Origin: Puniceicoccaceae bacterium
GTDB taxonomy: Bacteria; Verrucomicrobiota; Verrucomicrobiae; Opitutales; Coraliomargaritaceae
Direction of reading: 5' to 3'
Length of the DNA stretch: 9,810 bases
Assembly (NCBI GenBank): GCA_902516225.1
Contig: CABXXS010000039.1
Coordinates: 1 to 9,810, forward strand
This document shows, in pieces, positions 1 to 8,088 of the stretch; position 1 is the stretch's first letter, and the number at the start of each line of letters is the position of its first letter. The translations under genes and the position numbers were made by a program. The notes under the pieces are model-generated. The model had not been told where the DNA came from. It ran no database searches and saw only the letters and a list, made by a program, of their open reading frames with translations.

Positions 1-2885
1 ATAACACTACTACAATCGGCGAAGACCTCTTTTCTAAAGGCGTCGTGCGCCGCACGCGGACAAGCGCCAATGGTTTCGGTCAGGCCTACTTCAACTCAGA
101 ACTTGACTCAATGGAAGCCTCAATAAGTCGCCAAGCCCTTCTCGACGCAGGCTGGAACGGCAACCCCGAGACGCTCAACTTCCAAGTATTTACTACTTGC
201 GACGGCACCCAAAATTCAGCGATTGCTGGTCAAGGAGATATCGGTGGACGAAGCGATATTAGGGACACTGTCTTAGACGACTTTATTGCTTCTGCTTACT
301 TTAGAGATCAGAGCAGTATCGAAGGCAACAAAAGCGTACTCTACAACTGGTTTAGTACTAGTGGGTATAATGACCGTGGTAAACGGGCAAAAGTTGCATT
401 AATCATGCACGGGAACGAACCAATTCGATCAGCTAGCGAAATGCATGACAAGATTAACAACGGTGCTGGCGCTGGTTATTTCCGACTCATTGATGCTCAC
501 GAATCCTTTAGTGCACCAATCAACCTGCACATTACCCCGACCCTAGCTTCAGCCCTCCAATGGGCAACTGTTGACCCCACTCTCAATAAACCATGGCGTG
601 ACGGCGCAAGGCTCAATAATAGAATCAGCTCAATGCTTGCTGCGGGAGATGCGATGCTTTTTGGAACTACATTTTCGGACCAAGTCATGCCGTTCGCTAG
701 CTCAGCCTTTACTTCCGACAGTGTCGATCTAGCCAATGATGTTCTCACCGAGATCTATAGTAGCGCTCCCTCTAGCAACGTTTTCTGGCCAGCTGAAAGT
801 GTGGTTGACGACAGCGTCTTGGCAACAATTCAGTCGATGGGCTTTACTCACACATTAGTCGATCAGATGCGCCATTTCTTTAAATGGTTTGGACGCACAC
901 AAGCCCTCGGACAAGCTGGATACCAAATTAACGAAGTGAATAATGTCGGGCTCTTTCCCATCCACGACTTCGCTAGCACCTTCCTCTTTCAAAACGAAGA
1001 CTTTGGTTTAAACCTACCCCTTCGTGAGCTACTCAGCCGTCGTGCACGCAGTGCTACGCAAGACCAAGTACTTAGTTTACTATGCGATTGGGGAGATTTT
1101 AGTGATATAGATAATGCCACCGCCTACGATCTAAACCTCCGCTGGATTGCTAACCGCCCTTGGATCAAACTCGTCACACTAGATGATATCGCTTCTGGTA
1201 GAGTCGACCTCTCACAACCAGCCGACAATACCGGTGATGTATGGAGCGCTGTTGATCGTGGCACAGATCGAAGCCTTCAGCTCACCGCTAGAGACTTCAT
1301 CGATCATGCTACCCAGGAGGACTACACCAATTGGTACGATGGCCAAATCGGTCGCGAAGAGGGCCTCTCCAATAAAATATTCGAAATACGCCCAGGGATT
1401 AGCTTACCCGAACCATTTGGCAAAATAGGCGATACTGGCTTGGCTAATGAGACTTGGGCAGAAGTGAACGCCATCAGTCGTAGTAGTACTGGTCAGCTCG
1501 GCCGGTCCGCTGCTCATGCCGCAATGTTTGTTACTGCCGCTCACAAACAGCAAAATAACGATCTAAGCAAATTCTCTACTGGCACCTACATCTATCCAGA
1601 TACTGATTTTAATAACCTCGCCGAATTGTCCAAGCTCGCTCAATCACAGTTGCGTTTTGCCGCAATTTATAATCGGGTCGACGAATGGTCAACCGCTCCG
1701 CCCAACGCAGCCACGATTAGCGCCGAAGATATCGACCTAGATGGAGAGCCTGAATACCTGCTCTTCAACGCCACATCATTTGCAGTCTTTGAATCGATTG
1801 GGGGTCGTTGCGTCGCCGCCTTTGCACGCAACCCAACCAGCAGTTTCGTCTATCAAATTATTGGCACCCAACCAGCCTATGCGGGTAGAGAAACCGAAGA
1901 AGAAGGTATTGTAAACGTTGCTGACGGCTCTATTGGCGCTCGCCGCACTTCCGCATTCAAAGACTGGTTTTCCGATGGCAACGGTGGGACTAATCAATTT
2001 GTCAATAGCCTCTATAGCGTAGCCCCAAGCGGTAGTAATGGCTGGAGCTTTACTTCTCCAGAAGGCGCTATAATTAAGACCATCACACTTGATGACACCC
2101 TACCTGAGCTGCATGCAAGCTATGTGATCAATGGCACCACAGTAGATAAACTCTATGTCCGCCACGGGCTTTCACCTAACCTCTGGAACTTGATTGCTCG
2201 TGGGCACTACGACCTTGACAATCTCAGTGTATCTGAAGGACGGATACGTCTCGCTAACCGAGGTGGCGTTGAACCTGTCGTCGCTCAGATTACCTATGAC
2301 ATTAGTACCACAAATTTCAACGGCGACGCCATCGATGATCAGCCCGGCACTCTCGAATGGGATTCTCTGAACATGCGTAACCAAGCGCTTACTCAGCAGG
2401 TCGAATTCACTAATATTGATGGGCAAAGCAGCTTCTCCATGACCCTCGCGCTAGAAAGCGGAATGACGGATAACGACAACGATGCCCTACCCAACTGGTG
2501 GGAGCTCGATAACAACCTAGACCCTGAAAGTGCCCTCGGAAACGATGGAAGGGATGGTAATGAAGACGGCGACCTTTTTACTAACTTCGAAGAATATGTC
2601 CTTGGTCTCGATCTCGGTATAGCCGAGTTTGACGGCATACCCGAGGGCCTTATTGCGAGAAACTTAAACAATGACTTTACTATTACCTTCCCTGTACTTG
2701 CGGGACGTAGTTATCGCGTATGGTATGTTGATGATTTAACTCATGACTGGCAACCCGCCAGCGACCGCTTCTCCATTACCGAAGACGATCCCGCCTACAT
2801 ATGGATCGATGACGGATCTGGCACGACTCCCCAGCCTTCAAACGTCGATCTGCGGTTCTTCAAAATAGAAATCGCACGCCCTTAA
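1..2885 (+). CDS. GH57-like alpha-glucan hydrolase with calcium-binding-like C-terminal region, 5'-truncated
   Basis: The reading frame is open from the left edge (first whole codon at 3), so the true start lies upstream; the GTG at 45 is only the first start-like codon in view. Residues below count from that GTG. Residues about 15-80 look like the C-terminal part of a glucodextranase-type DOMON-like beta-sandwich (LNFQVFTT, then GDIGGRSDIRDT). A GH57-like barrel follows: MHGNEP (H122) in the place of the family's HxHQP motif, LHITPTLASAL, then FWPAES with E251 at the usual nucleophile position, followed by GFTHTLVDQ. CDWGDF (D348, D351) may carry the acid/base, but that is tentative. DLDGEPEYLLFN near residue 565 suggests the beta-rich domain that follows such barrels. 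D809-D856 is an acidic thrombospondin-3-like stretch, followed by a terminal beta module of about 90 residues. The likely role is extracellular hydrolysis of starch or pullulan (amylopullulanase-like). The exact substrate and linkage cannot be read from sequence. The GH57 assignment rests on motifs only. Confidence 0.7.
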   Translation, partial: NTTTIGEDLFSKGVVRRTRTSANGFGQAYFNSELDSMEASISRQALLDAGWNGNPETLNFQVFTTCDGTQNSAIAGQGDIGGRSDIRDTVLDDFIASAYFRDQSSIEGNKSVLYNWFSTSGYNDRGKRAKVALIMHGNEPIRSASEMHDKINNGAGAGYFRLIDAHESFSAPINLHITPTLASALQWATVDPTLNKPWRDGARLNNRISSMLAAGDAMLFGTTFSDQVMPFASSAFTSDSVDLANDVLTEIYSSAPSSNVFWPAESVVDDSVLATIQSMGFTHTLVDQMRHFFKWFGRTQALGQAGYQINEVNNVGLFPIHDFASTFLFQNEDFGLNLPLRELLSRRARSATQDQVLSLLCDWGDFSDIDNATAYDLNLRWIANRPWIKLVTLDDIASGRVDLSQPADNTGDVWSAVDRGTDRSLQLTARDFIDHATQEDYTNWYDGQIGREEGLSNKIFEIRPGISLPEPFGKIGDTGLANETWAEVNAISRSSTGQLGRSAAHAAMFVTAAHKQQNNDLSKFSTGTYIYPDTDFNNLAELSKLAQSQLRFAAIYNRVDEWSTAPPNAATISAEDIDLDGEPEYLLFNATSFAVFESIGGRCVAAFARNPTSSFVYQIIGTQPAYAGRETEEEGIVNVADGSIGARRTSAFKDWFSDGNGGTNQFVNSLYSVAPSGSNGWSFTSPEGAIIKTITLDDTLPELHASYVINGTTVDKLYVRHGLSPNLWNLIARGHYDLDNLSVSEGRIRLANRGGVEPVVAQITYDISTTNFNGDAIDDQPGTLEWDSLNMRNQALTQQVEFTNIDGQSSFSMTLALESGMTDNDNDALPNWWELDNNLDPESALGNDGRDGNEDGDLFTNFEEYVLGLDLGIAEFDGIPEGLIARNLNNDFTITFPVLAGRSYRVWYVDDLTHDWQPASDRFSITEDDPAYIWIDDGSGTTPQPSNVDLRFFKIEIARP
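2469..2612 (+). other. Acidic thrombospondin-3-like calcium-binding segment in gene 1
   Basis: These codons encode about 48 residues dense in Asp, Asn and Glu: DNDNDALPNWWELDNNLDP, then GNEDGDLFTNFEEYVLG. The pattern D-x-D-x-D-x-LP-x-WWE...LDP...DGD-x-x-TN-x-EEY is common near the C terminus of exported Verrucomicrobiota and Planctomycetota proteins. It is expected to bind calcium and act as a stiff linker. The roughly 90 residues after it form a beta-rich terminal module (SYRVWYVDDL, then VDLRFFKIEI). Confidence 0.75.
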
Positions 2886-2896
2886 ATCACCTTAGT

Positions 2897-5800
2897 ATGA
2901 AAAGATCACTCCCTAACATTATTCACACATTGTTGGTGCTGGGTTCTACCCTAACATCTTCACTCTACTCGGCCACTGTAAATGTATGGCATATTCCTAC
3001 TACCGCGCAAAATGGCGTACCAACGACTATGCGTGAGCCCTCATTCCCTAGTATTAGTGAAAACACCACGTTCTATCAGGGAGTATGGAAGGGCGACGGA
3101 GCCAATCAAATAGGCGGCTCTTTTGTTTACCGATTCGACAATGGTTCATGGCAGTTCGCTACCCTAAGTTACCACTCAGATGTCGAGTCTGATACGGGTA
3201 ATCACAACCAATTTTGGAAGAGCGTCATTTCCATGCCAGCAAGCTCTGGAGTCCTTGATTACTACTTTATCGTCGAGTTCGATAATCGCGATAAAACTTA
3301 CCTTTTCGGTAACAATTCCAGCTCTTCTGTAGAGGCAGACGCACAGATAAATCCCTCATCTTTATCCGTAACTTACCCACTACCTGCATTAGCAATTAAC
3401 AGCGTAAATTCAAACTACTCCAAATCAAACTTTTATATCGATGAGAACAACGATACCTCATTCCCAAATCTAGAGCTACGCCTAAACCCAAATATCGGCA
3501 GCGTCGACAGCGTCCAAATCTTCACTAACCTTAACAACCGCGATCTCGCCAACGAAGACTATAATAACGATGGAATAGAGGACGGTATTGTCCCAGTGGA
3601 TGGGAACACAATTACAACTGCAGATACAGGCGCTTACTTCCGTGCTTACGAAATGGTAGATTCAAATAATGACGGCACATACGAACTTGACCTAAGTGCA
3701 GTAAAGACTGGAGCTTATCGTATAACAGCCCGATACCGAATCAATCCTCTTGACGACTGGATTTGGCTTGGCGACTCAGGGATTCGTGATCACGCAGTCA
3801 TCGTTGGGCCTAAGGCTGCTCGTGACATGCGCATGTATGAACTCAATGTCGCCAACTCGAATGCAACTAGTGACAGCTTTGCAGACCGCGGTACTTTCGA
3901 AGATCTTCATGACGTAAATGAGAATATCAATATAGCTTGGCTAAATAACCTTGGTGTAAATTGGATCTGGTTTCAACCTATCCATCCCCAAGGCATAGAA
4001 GGCCGTCAAATAGACCCTGCTACAAGCAGTGAATACGAGCCGGGTAGCCCCTACTCGATTCGGAACTTCTGGGAGATCAACCCTCTTTACACTTCAAATT
4101 ACGACGGAGCGCTTCCAGATCCTATTTCAAACCCAATAAACTATACAGCAGCGATGACAGCCTTCCAAGACTTTGTCACCGCCGCGGACACCGGCGAAAT
4201 TCAGCTCATGCTAGATTTCCCATTTAACCATACTGCCCCCGATGTTGTTCTCGGTCAAGAGGGTGTCGATATATTTGCTGCAATTGGCAATCCAGATGAA
4301 TGGTCTCCTAGCGATATGATTCGAGATCGCGTCCCACAGTTCTTCTCAACCGATGGAGGTGAGGGTTCTTTGGCATACAGCAATCCAGCTCAAAGTAATA
4401 GTAATATTGCAGTAGCGCCCGACCGGGACGACTTCGGCAAATGGAGCGATGTACGCGATGTCTTTTTCGGCCGATATGCGACTCTAGTGACTGGCTATCC
4501 AGGAGAAGATTCAAGTCGTACTACAGTGCGTAACGAGAGCGACTCATTCGACTACTCTAGCCTAGTTGCTGAGACCATCGGGGTATGGCAATACTTTGGC
4601 GAAGTCCTTCCTTACTGGATTATTCAATCGGGCCACCGTGGTTACAACTCTAGTCCTAGTGACGGTGCTAATCGAGACAGCTTAGACAATCAAGGAATCG
4701 ACGGGCTGCGTAAGGACTTTGGACAAGGCCTTCCACCACGGTGCATGGAATACATTATAAATCGAACTCATGAGTTAAAATGGAACTTCGTGTTTATGAC
4801 AGAAAGTCTGGATGGTGAAGAAGTTACCTATCGCTCAAGTCGACACTTCGCCGTCCTTAATGAGAATATTATTTTTCCACTTCAAGCGGCTACAACTACA
4901 TCAGGCTACCGCGGAATCTTTGATGACCGGCGCAGCGCGTATGATCAGAGCCTCGTTTTACTTAATAATACTTCGCACGACGAAGCGCCATACGCCGATT
5001 CGTGGGAAGCTCTTATTCGCTACGCCACTGTTTCCACTAATGATGGTTCACCGATGATCATGTATGGCCAAGAAATTGGTGCGGGACAAAAATTCCAGGA
5101 ATCGCTGCCACAAGGAGCCTATGACTGGTATGAAAATAATTTCGGTAAGGATATTCCCAGCTTCAAGAAGTGGAATTCGATGCAAGCACAATGGACTGCC
5201 TGGATAAATAATGACGCTGGCGTGCAGTTCCTCTATCCTGTTTACAGCGGGATCGGCAAAGCACGCGAGTTCAGTCCTGCACTTCGAAGTTCAAATCGCT
5301 GGTATCTTAATCCAAATGGTAGCCTAGAACCTGACGAAGATATTTTCGCAGTCGCCAAGTACACTGAAGCCAACGCTTTAGTTGCTGAACAAGATGTCGT
5401 CATCGCTTTCACGAATCTAGATCGCGACAATACCCAAGCTAACAATTTCGAAATCCCCACTGCACTTGCCGACCTTATCGGTCTACAATCAGACCGCACC
5501 TACAATTCAAAAAACATAGCCGCTTATCTTGGTCGCGATAACGAGCATCCGACCAGAAGAGATACGTGGCTCTGGGGCGGCGGCTACACTCGGGATGATC
5601 TCGTCAATAATGGTCTCTTCGTATCACTAAACCCCGTCCCCGGAGACGACCTCACTTGGAGCACCAATCCCTACGAAGCTCAGTATCTTAAAGTCTATGA
5701 CGTTACCGCCCCCATAGCTTCTCCCGACCAAGCCGAACAACCAAAGCCCTTCGATTACGAAATCGGCGATTCCGTTACCTTCGACTGGCCTGATGTGGCG

Positions 5801-6304
5801 CCCGATGCGGGCGGTGTTGTGCCCCACTACGAAGTCACTCCATACATCAATTCCATAATTCAACCTACATTCATTACCGCAGTCAGTGAGTATACTGTGA
5901 CCGCTACTGAAACTGACCTCGTCGCTATCACGGTGAAAGCGGTCAACCCAGAAGTACCCAGTAACGCAGGCCCATCAAGTGTAGCTAGCGCTAACATTAA
6001 GCTTCTTCCTGCAGCCATGGATGAAGACGGCGATGGTATGTCCAACGGCGATGAAGACAGTGCGGGCACTAACCCACTTGATAACGGATCCAACTTTTCA
6101 GTTTCAAGCCAAATGCTCGAAAACAACGGCGATGTTACTATTACATGGACACCTGTGGTCGGGAAGACCTATAAGGCTCAGAGCTCCCTCAACCTAGCTA
6201 CCGATTCTTGGATCGATGAAGCCTCGGGGCTCAATTCTGGAATCTTTGTAGATCAACCCGAAATCAGCGAGAACAAGAAATTCTACCGCGTCGTCGTCGA
6301 ATAA
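2897..6304 (+). CDS. Secreted multidomain GH13 alpha-amylase-like enzyme
   Basis: This 1135-residue protein should hydrolyse (or transfer) alpha-1,4 or alpha-1,6 glucosidic bonds outside the cytoplasm. The ATG at 2897 gives a clean signal peptide: MKR, a hydrophobic core, and probable cleavage after SSLYSA. Residues about 25-135 form a beta-sandwich-like region that may bind carbohydrate, and 160-305 a second E-set-like region with an NNDGIEDG turn. The GH13 barrel begins near D310 (DMRMYELN). All four classic regions are present: MLDFPFNHT (D440, N444, H445), GIDGLRKDFG (R605, nucleophile D607), FMTESLDG (acid/base E636) and NNTSHDEAP (H694, D695). About 160 residues separate the first two regions, so domain B is large. 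An FN3-like domain (about 935-1040), a short acidic calcium-type stretch (1042-1064) and a terminal beta module ending KKFYRVVVE complete it. The start lies 11 bases after gene 1, with no Shine-Dalgarno sequence. The family is confident; the substrate preference is not. Confidence 0.9.
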   Translation: MKRSLPNIIHTLLVLGSTLTSSLYSATVNVWHIPTTAQNGVPTTMREPSFPSISENTTFYQGVWKGDGANQIGGSFVYRFDNGSWQFATLSYHSDVESDTGNHNQFWKSVISMPASSGVLDYYFIVEFDNRDKTYLFGNNSSSSVEADAQINPSSLSVTYPLPALAINSVNSNYSKSNFYIDENNDTSFPNLELRLNPNIGSVDSVQIFTNLNNRDLANEDYNNDGIEDGIVPVDGNTITTADTGAYFRAYEMVDSNNDGTYELDLSAVKTGAYRITARYRINPLDDWIWLGDSGIRDHAVIVGPKAARDMRMYELNVANSNATSDSFADRGTFEDLHDVNENINIAWLNNLGVNWIWFQPIHPQGIEGRQIDPATSSEYEPGSPYSIRNFWEINPLYTSNYDGALPDPISNPINYTAAMTAFQDFVTAADTGEIQLMLDFPFNHTAPDVVLGQEGVDIFAAIGNPDEWSPSDMIRDRVPQFFSTDGGEGSLAYSNPAQSNSNIAVAPDRDDFGKWSDVRDVFFGRYATLVTGYPGEDSSRTTVRNESDSFDYSSLVAETIGVWQYFGEVLPYWIIQSGHRGYNSSPSDGANRDSLDNQGIDGLRKDFGQGLPPRCMEYIINRTHELKWNFVFMTESLDGEEVTYRSSRHFAVLNENIIFPLQAATTTSGYRGIFDDRRSAYDQSLVLLNNTSHDEAPYADSWEALIRYATVSTNDGSPMIMYGQEIGAGQKFQESLPQGAYDWYENNFGKDIPSFKKWNSMQAQWTAWINNDAGVQFLYPVYSGIGKAREFSPALRSSNRWYLNPNGSLEPDEDIFAVAKYTEANALVAEQDVVIAFTNLDRDNTQANNFEIPTALADLIGLQSDRTYNSKNIAAYLGRDNEHPTRRDTWLWGGGYTRDDLVNNGLFVSLNPVPGDDLTWSTNPYEAQYLKVYDVTAPIASPDQAEQPKPFDYEIGDSVTFDWPDVAPDAGGVVPHYEVTPYINSIIQPTFITAVSEYTVTATETDLVAITVKAVNPEVPSNAGPSSVASANIKLLPAAMDEDGDGMSNGDEDSAGTNPLDNGSNFSVSSQMLENNGDVTITWTPVVGKTYKAQSSLNLATDSWIDEASGLNSGIFVDQPEISENKKFYRVVVE
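6017..6088 (+). other. Acidic thrombospondin-3-like segment in gene 2
   Basis: This encodes MDEDGDGMSNGDEDSAGTNP and a few further residues. It is one DxDxDG-type calcium-binding-like unit of the same general kind as in gene 1 but shorter. It joins the FN3-like domain to a terminal module of about 70 residues (ITWTPVVGKTYKAQSSLNL to FYRVVV), which resembles the end of gene 1 in layout. Confidence 0.7.
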
Positions 6305-6351
6305 ACACCTGTCCTTCTAGTATTTTAATCAAGCTAATCAATAACTCTGAC
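6305..6351 (+). other. 47-base gap between genes 2 and 3, no recognisable signals
   Basis: This is the longest gap in the window. I see no stem-loop followed by a T run, no convincing -35/-10 pair and no purine-rich ribosome binding site before the GTG at 6352. Read-through transcription from gene 2 into gene 3 is the simplest reading. Confidence 0.5.
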
Positions 6352-8076
6352 GTGTTCAAAAATATCTGTCTGCTAAGCCTCGCTACCCTTTGCTCGTACC
6401 TCCACGCAGGCTTCCCAGATTGGGCAAAAGACGTCATCTGGTATCAGATCTTTCCAGAGCGTTTTAATAACGGCGATCCATCGAACGACCCGACCCGCGC
6501 TTCACTCAACAATCCGCAAAACGTTACCTCAGAGTGGGCAGTCATGGACTGGGAGTCCGAGTGGTTCGAGCGTGCCAAATGGGAAGAAATGCAAGGTGGT
6601 GAATTTCAGAGCACCCTGCAGTACCGTCGCTACGGAGGCGATCTACAAGGCGTAATCAACAAGCTCGACTATCTTAAAGAACTCGGAATAAGCGGGATTT
6701 ATTTAAATCCAATCTTTTACTCCCACTCACTACATAAGTATGATTGTAATACCTTCCACCATATAGATCCATTCTTTGGACCTGACCCAGAAGGTGACTT
6801 AGCCCTTATGGCAAAAGAATCTATTAACCCAAAGTCATGGCACTGGACTGCGGCAGACAAATTATTCCTTGAACTGCTAAAGGAGGCAAAAGATAGAGGT
6901 ATTAGGGTCATAATTGATGGAGTTTGGAACCACACAGGCCGTGGATTCTTTGCCTTTACTGATATTCAAAAAAAGCAGCAAAAGTCGCGCTTTGCAGCAT
7001 GGTACAAGATCCTTGAATACGATAATCTGAGGACAGCACGGAATGAATTTAAATACCACGGTTGGAATGGTTTTTTAAGTCTACCTGAATTTGCTAATGA
7101 TACTAGTGGAAATAATCTATCTCCTGGTCCGAAAGGGTACATTTTCAATGCAACTAGACGTTGGATGGATCCTAATAATGATAACGACCCTAGCGATGGA
7201 ATTGACGGGTGGCGACTAGATGTAGCCGAAAAGATACCTGAAGGATTTTGGCGTGAATGGCACGCCCTAGTACGAAAAATTAACCCTAAAGCATTTACAT
7301 CAGCCGAGATCTGGGGCAGCTCTCACGAATTCCTTAAAGTTAATAACTTTGACTCAGCGATGAACTACCAAGGTTTCGCTGTTCCTGTTAAAGGGTGGCT
7401 AATTGATGGGCGTATCTCAACAAGTGAATTCTGTAGAAAACTTAAACAAGGAATAAAAGGACATGATTTCGATACTGCCCTGATTATGCAAAACCTTATT
7501 GATTCACACGACACACAACGTGTTGCTTCTGCTATAAGAAACCGCAACTCTTGGGACTATTACAAGGACCCCAGCTCTTTTGATTTCGATGTAGGTGAGC
7601 GTGTCTATGCTCGCACACCTGGCTATCAGAATAGTCCGCCTGAAGCAGAAGGAAGACGTATCTGGAAATTAGTGGCTCTCCTTCAGTCTACTTACGTCGG
7701 GGCACCAATGATATTCTACGGGACGGAACTTGGCATGTGGGGTGCTGATGACCCAGAAGATCGGATGCCAGCGTGGTGGCATAGAAAAAACCAAGAAATG
7801 TTTCTTGTATACCAAAATTTATTCACCCTTCGTAATAAGGATGAAACACTACGACGAGGTGAGTTTATACTACTTGAAGCAAACGACAGCAACCAAGTTT
7901 TAGCCTTTGAACGTAGCTACAAAGGTGAGCGTCTGGTAGTGGTTATTAACCGAGGTAGCAGGGACCACATTATGAGCGAAGACTACCTAAATGGATTTAG
8001 GATTATATACAGTACCGATAATAGAAATAGCCCTCAGAGACTAACTTCGCTCAGTGGCTCGATTTTTGTAAAGTAA
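6352..8076 (+). CDS. Secreted GH13 alpha-glucanase, neopullulanase/cyclomaltodextrinase type
   Basis: This is a compact 574-residue glycoside hydrolase of family 13. The start is GTG: no in-frame ATG lies in the gap upstream, and this codon yields a short signal peptide (FKNICLLSLATLCSYLHAG) directly before the mature start FPDWAKDVIWYQIFPERF. Motifs in order are YGGDLQGV; LNPIFYSHSLHKYD; IIDGVWNHTG (D189, N193, H194); LPEFAN (residues 244-249), at the position of the MPKLN motif of neopullulanases and cyclomaltodextrinases; GIDGWRLDVAEK (R288, nucleophile D290); FTSAEIWG (acid/base E319); and LIDSHDTQR (H386, D387). The catalytic set is complete. A small C-terminal beta domain follows (about 500-574). 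The long N-terminal domain usual in cytoplasmic neopullulanases is absent. The expected role is cleavage of pullulan, maltodextrins or cyclodextrins outside the cytoplasm. It could instead be an alpha-amylase or alpha-glucosidase. GC content drops inside the gene. Confidence 0.9.
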   Translation: MFKNICLLSLATLCSYLHAGFPDWAKDVIWYQIFPERFNNGDPSNDPTRASLNNPQNVTSEWAVMDWESEWFERAKWEEMQGGEFQSTLQYRRYGGDLQGVINKLDYLKELGISGIYLNPIFYSHSLHKYDCNTFHHIDPFFGPDPEGDLALMAKESINPKSWHWTAADKLFLELLKEAKDRGIRVIIDGVWNHTGRGFFAFTDIQKKQQKSRFAAWYKILEYDNLRTARNEFKYHGWNGFLSLPEFANDTSGNNLSPGPKGYIFNATRRWMDPNNDNDPSDGIDGWRLDVAEKIPEGFWREWHALVRKINPKAFTSAEIWGSSHEFLKVNNFDSAMNYQGFAVPVKGWLIDGRISTSEFCRKLKQGIKGHDFDTALIMQNLIDSHDTQRVASAIRNRNSWDYYKDPSSFDFDVGERVYARTPGYQNSPPEAEGRRIWKLVALLQSTYVGAPMIFYGTELGMWGADDPEDRMPAWWHRKNQEMFLVYQNLFTLRNKDETLRRGEFILLEANDSNQVLAFERSYKGERLVVVINRGSRDHIMSEDYLNGFRIIYSTDNRNSPQRLTSLSGSIFVK

Positions 8077-8088
8077 TATAAATTGCAT

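Noticed and set aside
45..47. GTG at 45 as the true start of gene 1.
   Set aside because: The frame is open back to the left edge with no stop. The protein after the GTG has no signal peptide, and the N-terminal beta-sandwich appears cut, so the gene most likely starts upstream.
497..748. Minus-strand open frames lying inside the four genes, such as this one.
   Set aside because: They overlap well-supported genes entirely, show no recognisable domain, and are explained by the codon pattern of the + strand.
6305..6351. Possible promoter or terminator in the longest gap.
   Set aside because: TATTTTAAT at 6321-6329 is AT-rich, but no matching -35 element at a proper distance and no hairpin with a T run can be found.
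6969..6975. A AAA AAG heptamer in frame in gene 3, identical to the dnaX-type -1 frameshift site.
   Set aside because: A -1 shift would add about 13 residues and stop, giving a truncated barrel without its nucleophile. I see no upstream Shine-Dalgarno-like stimulator or clear downstream hairpin, and a run of Lys codons in an AT-rich stretch explains it.
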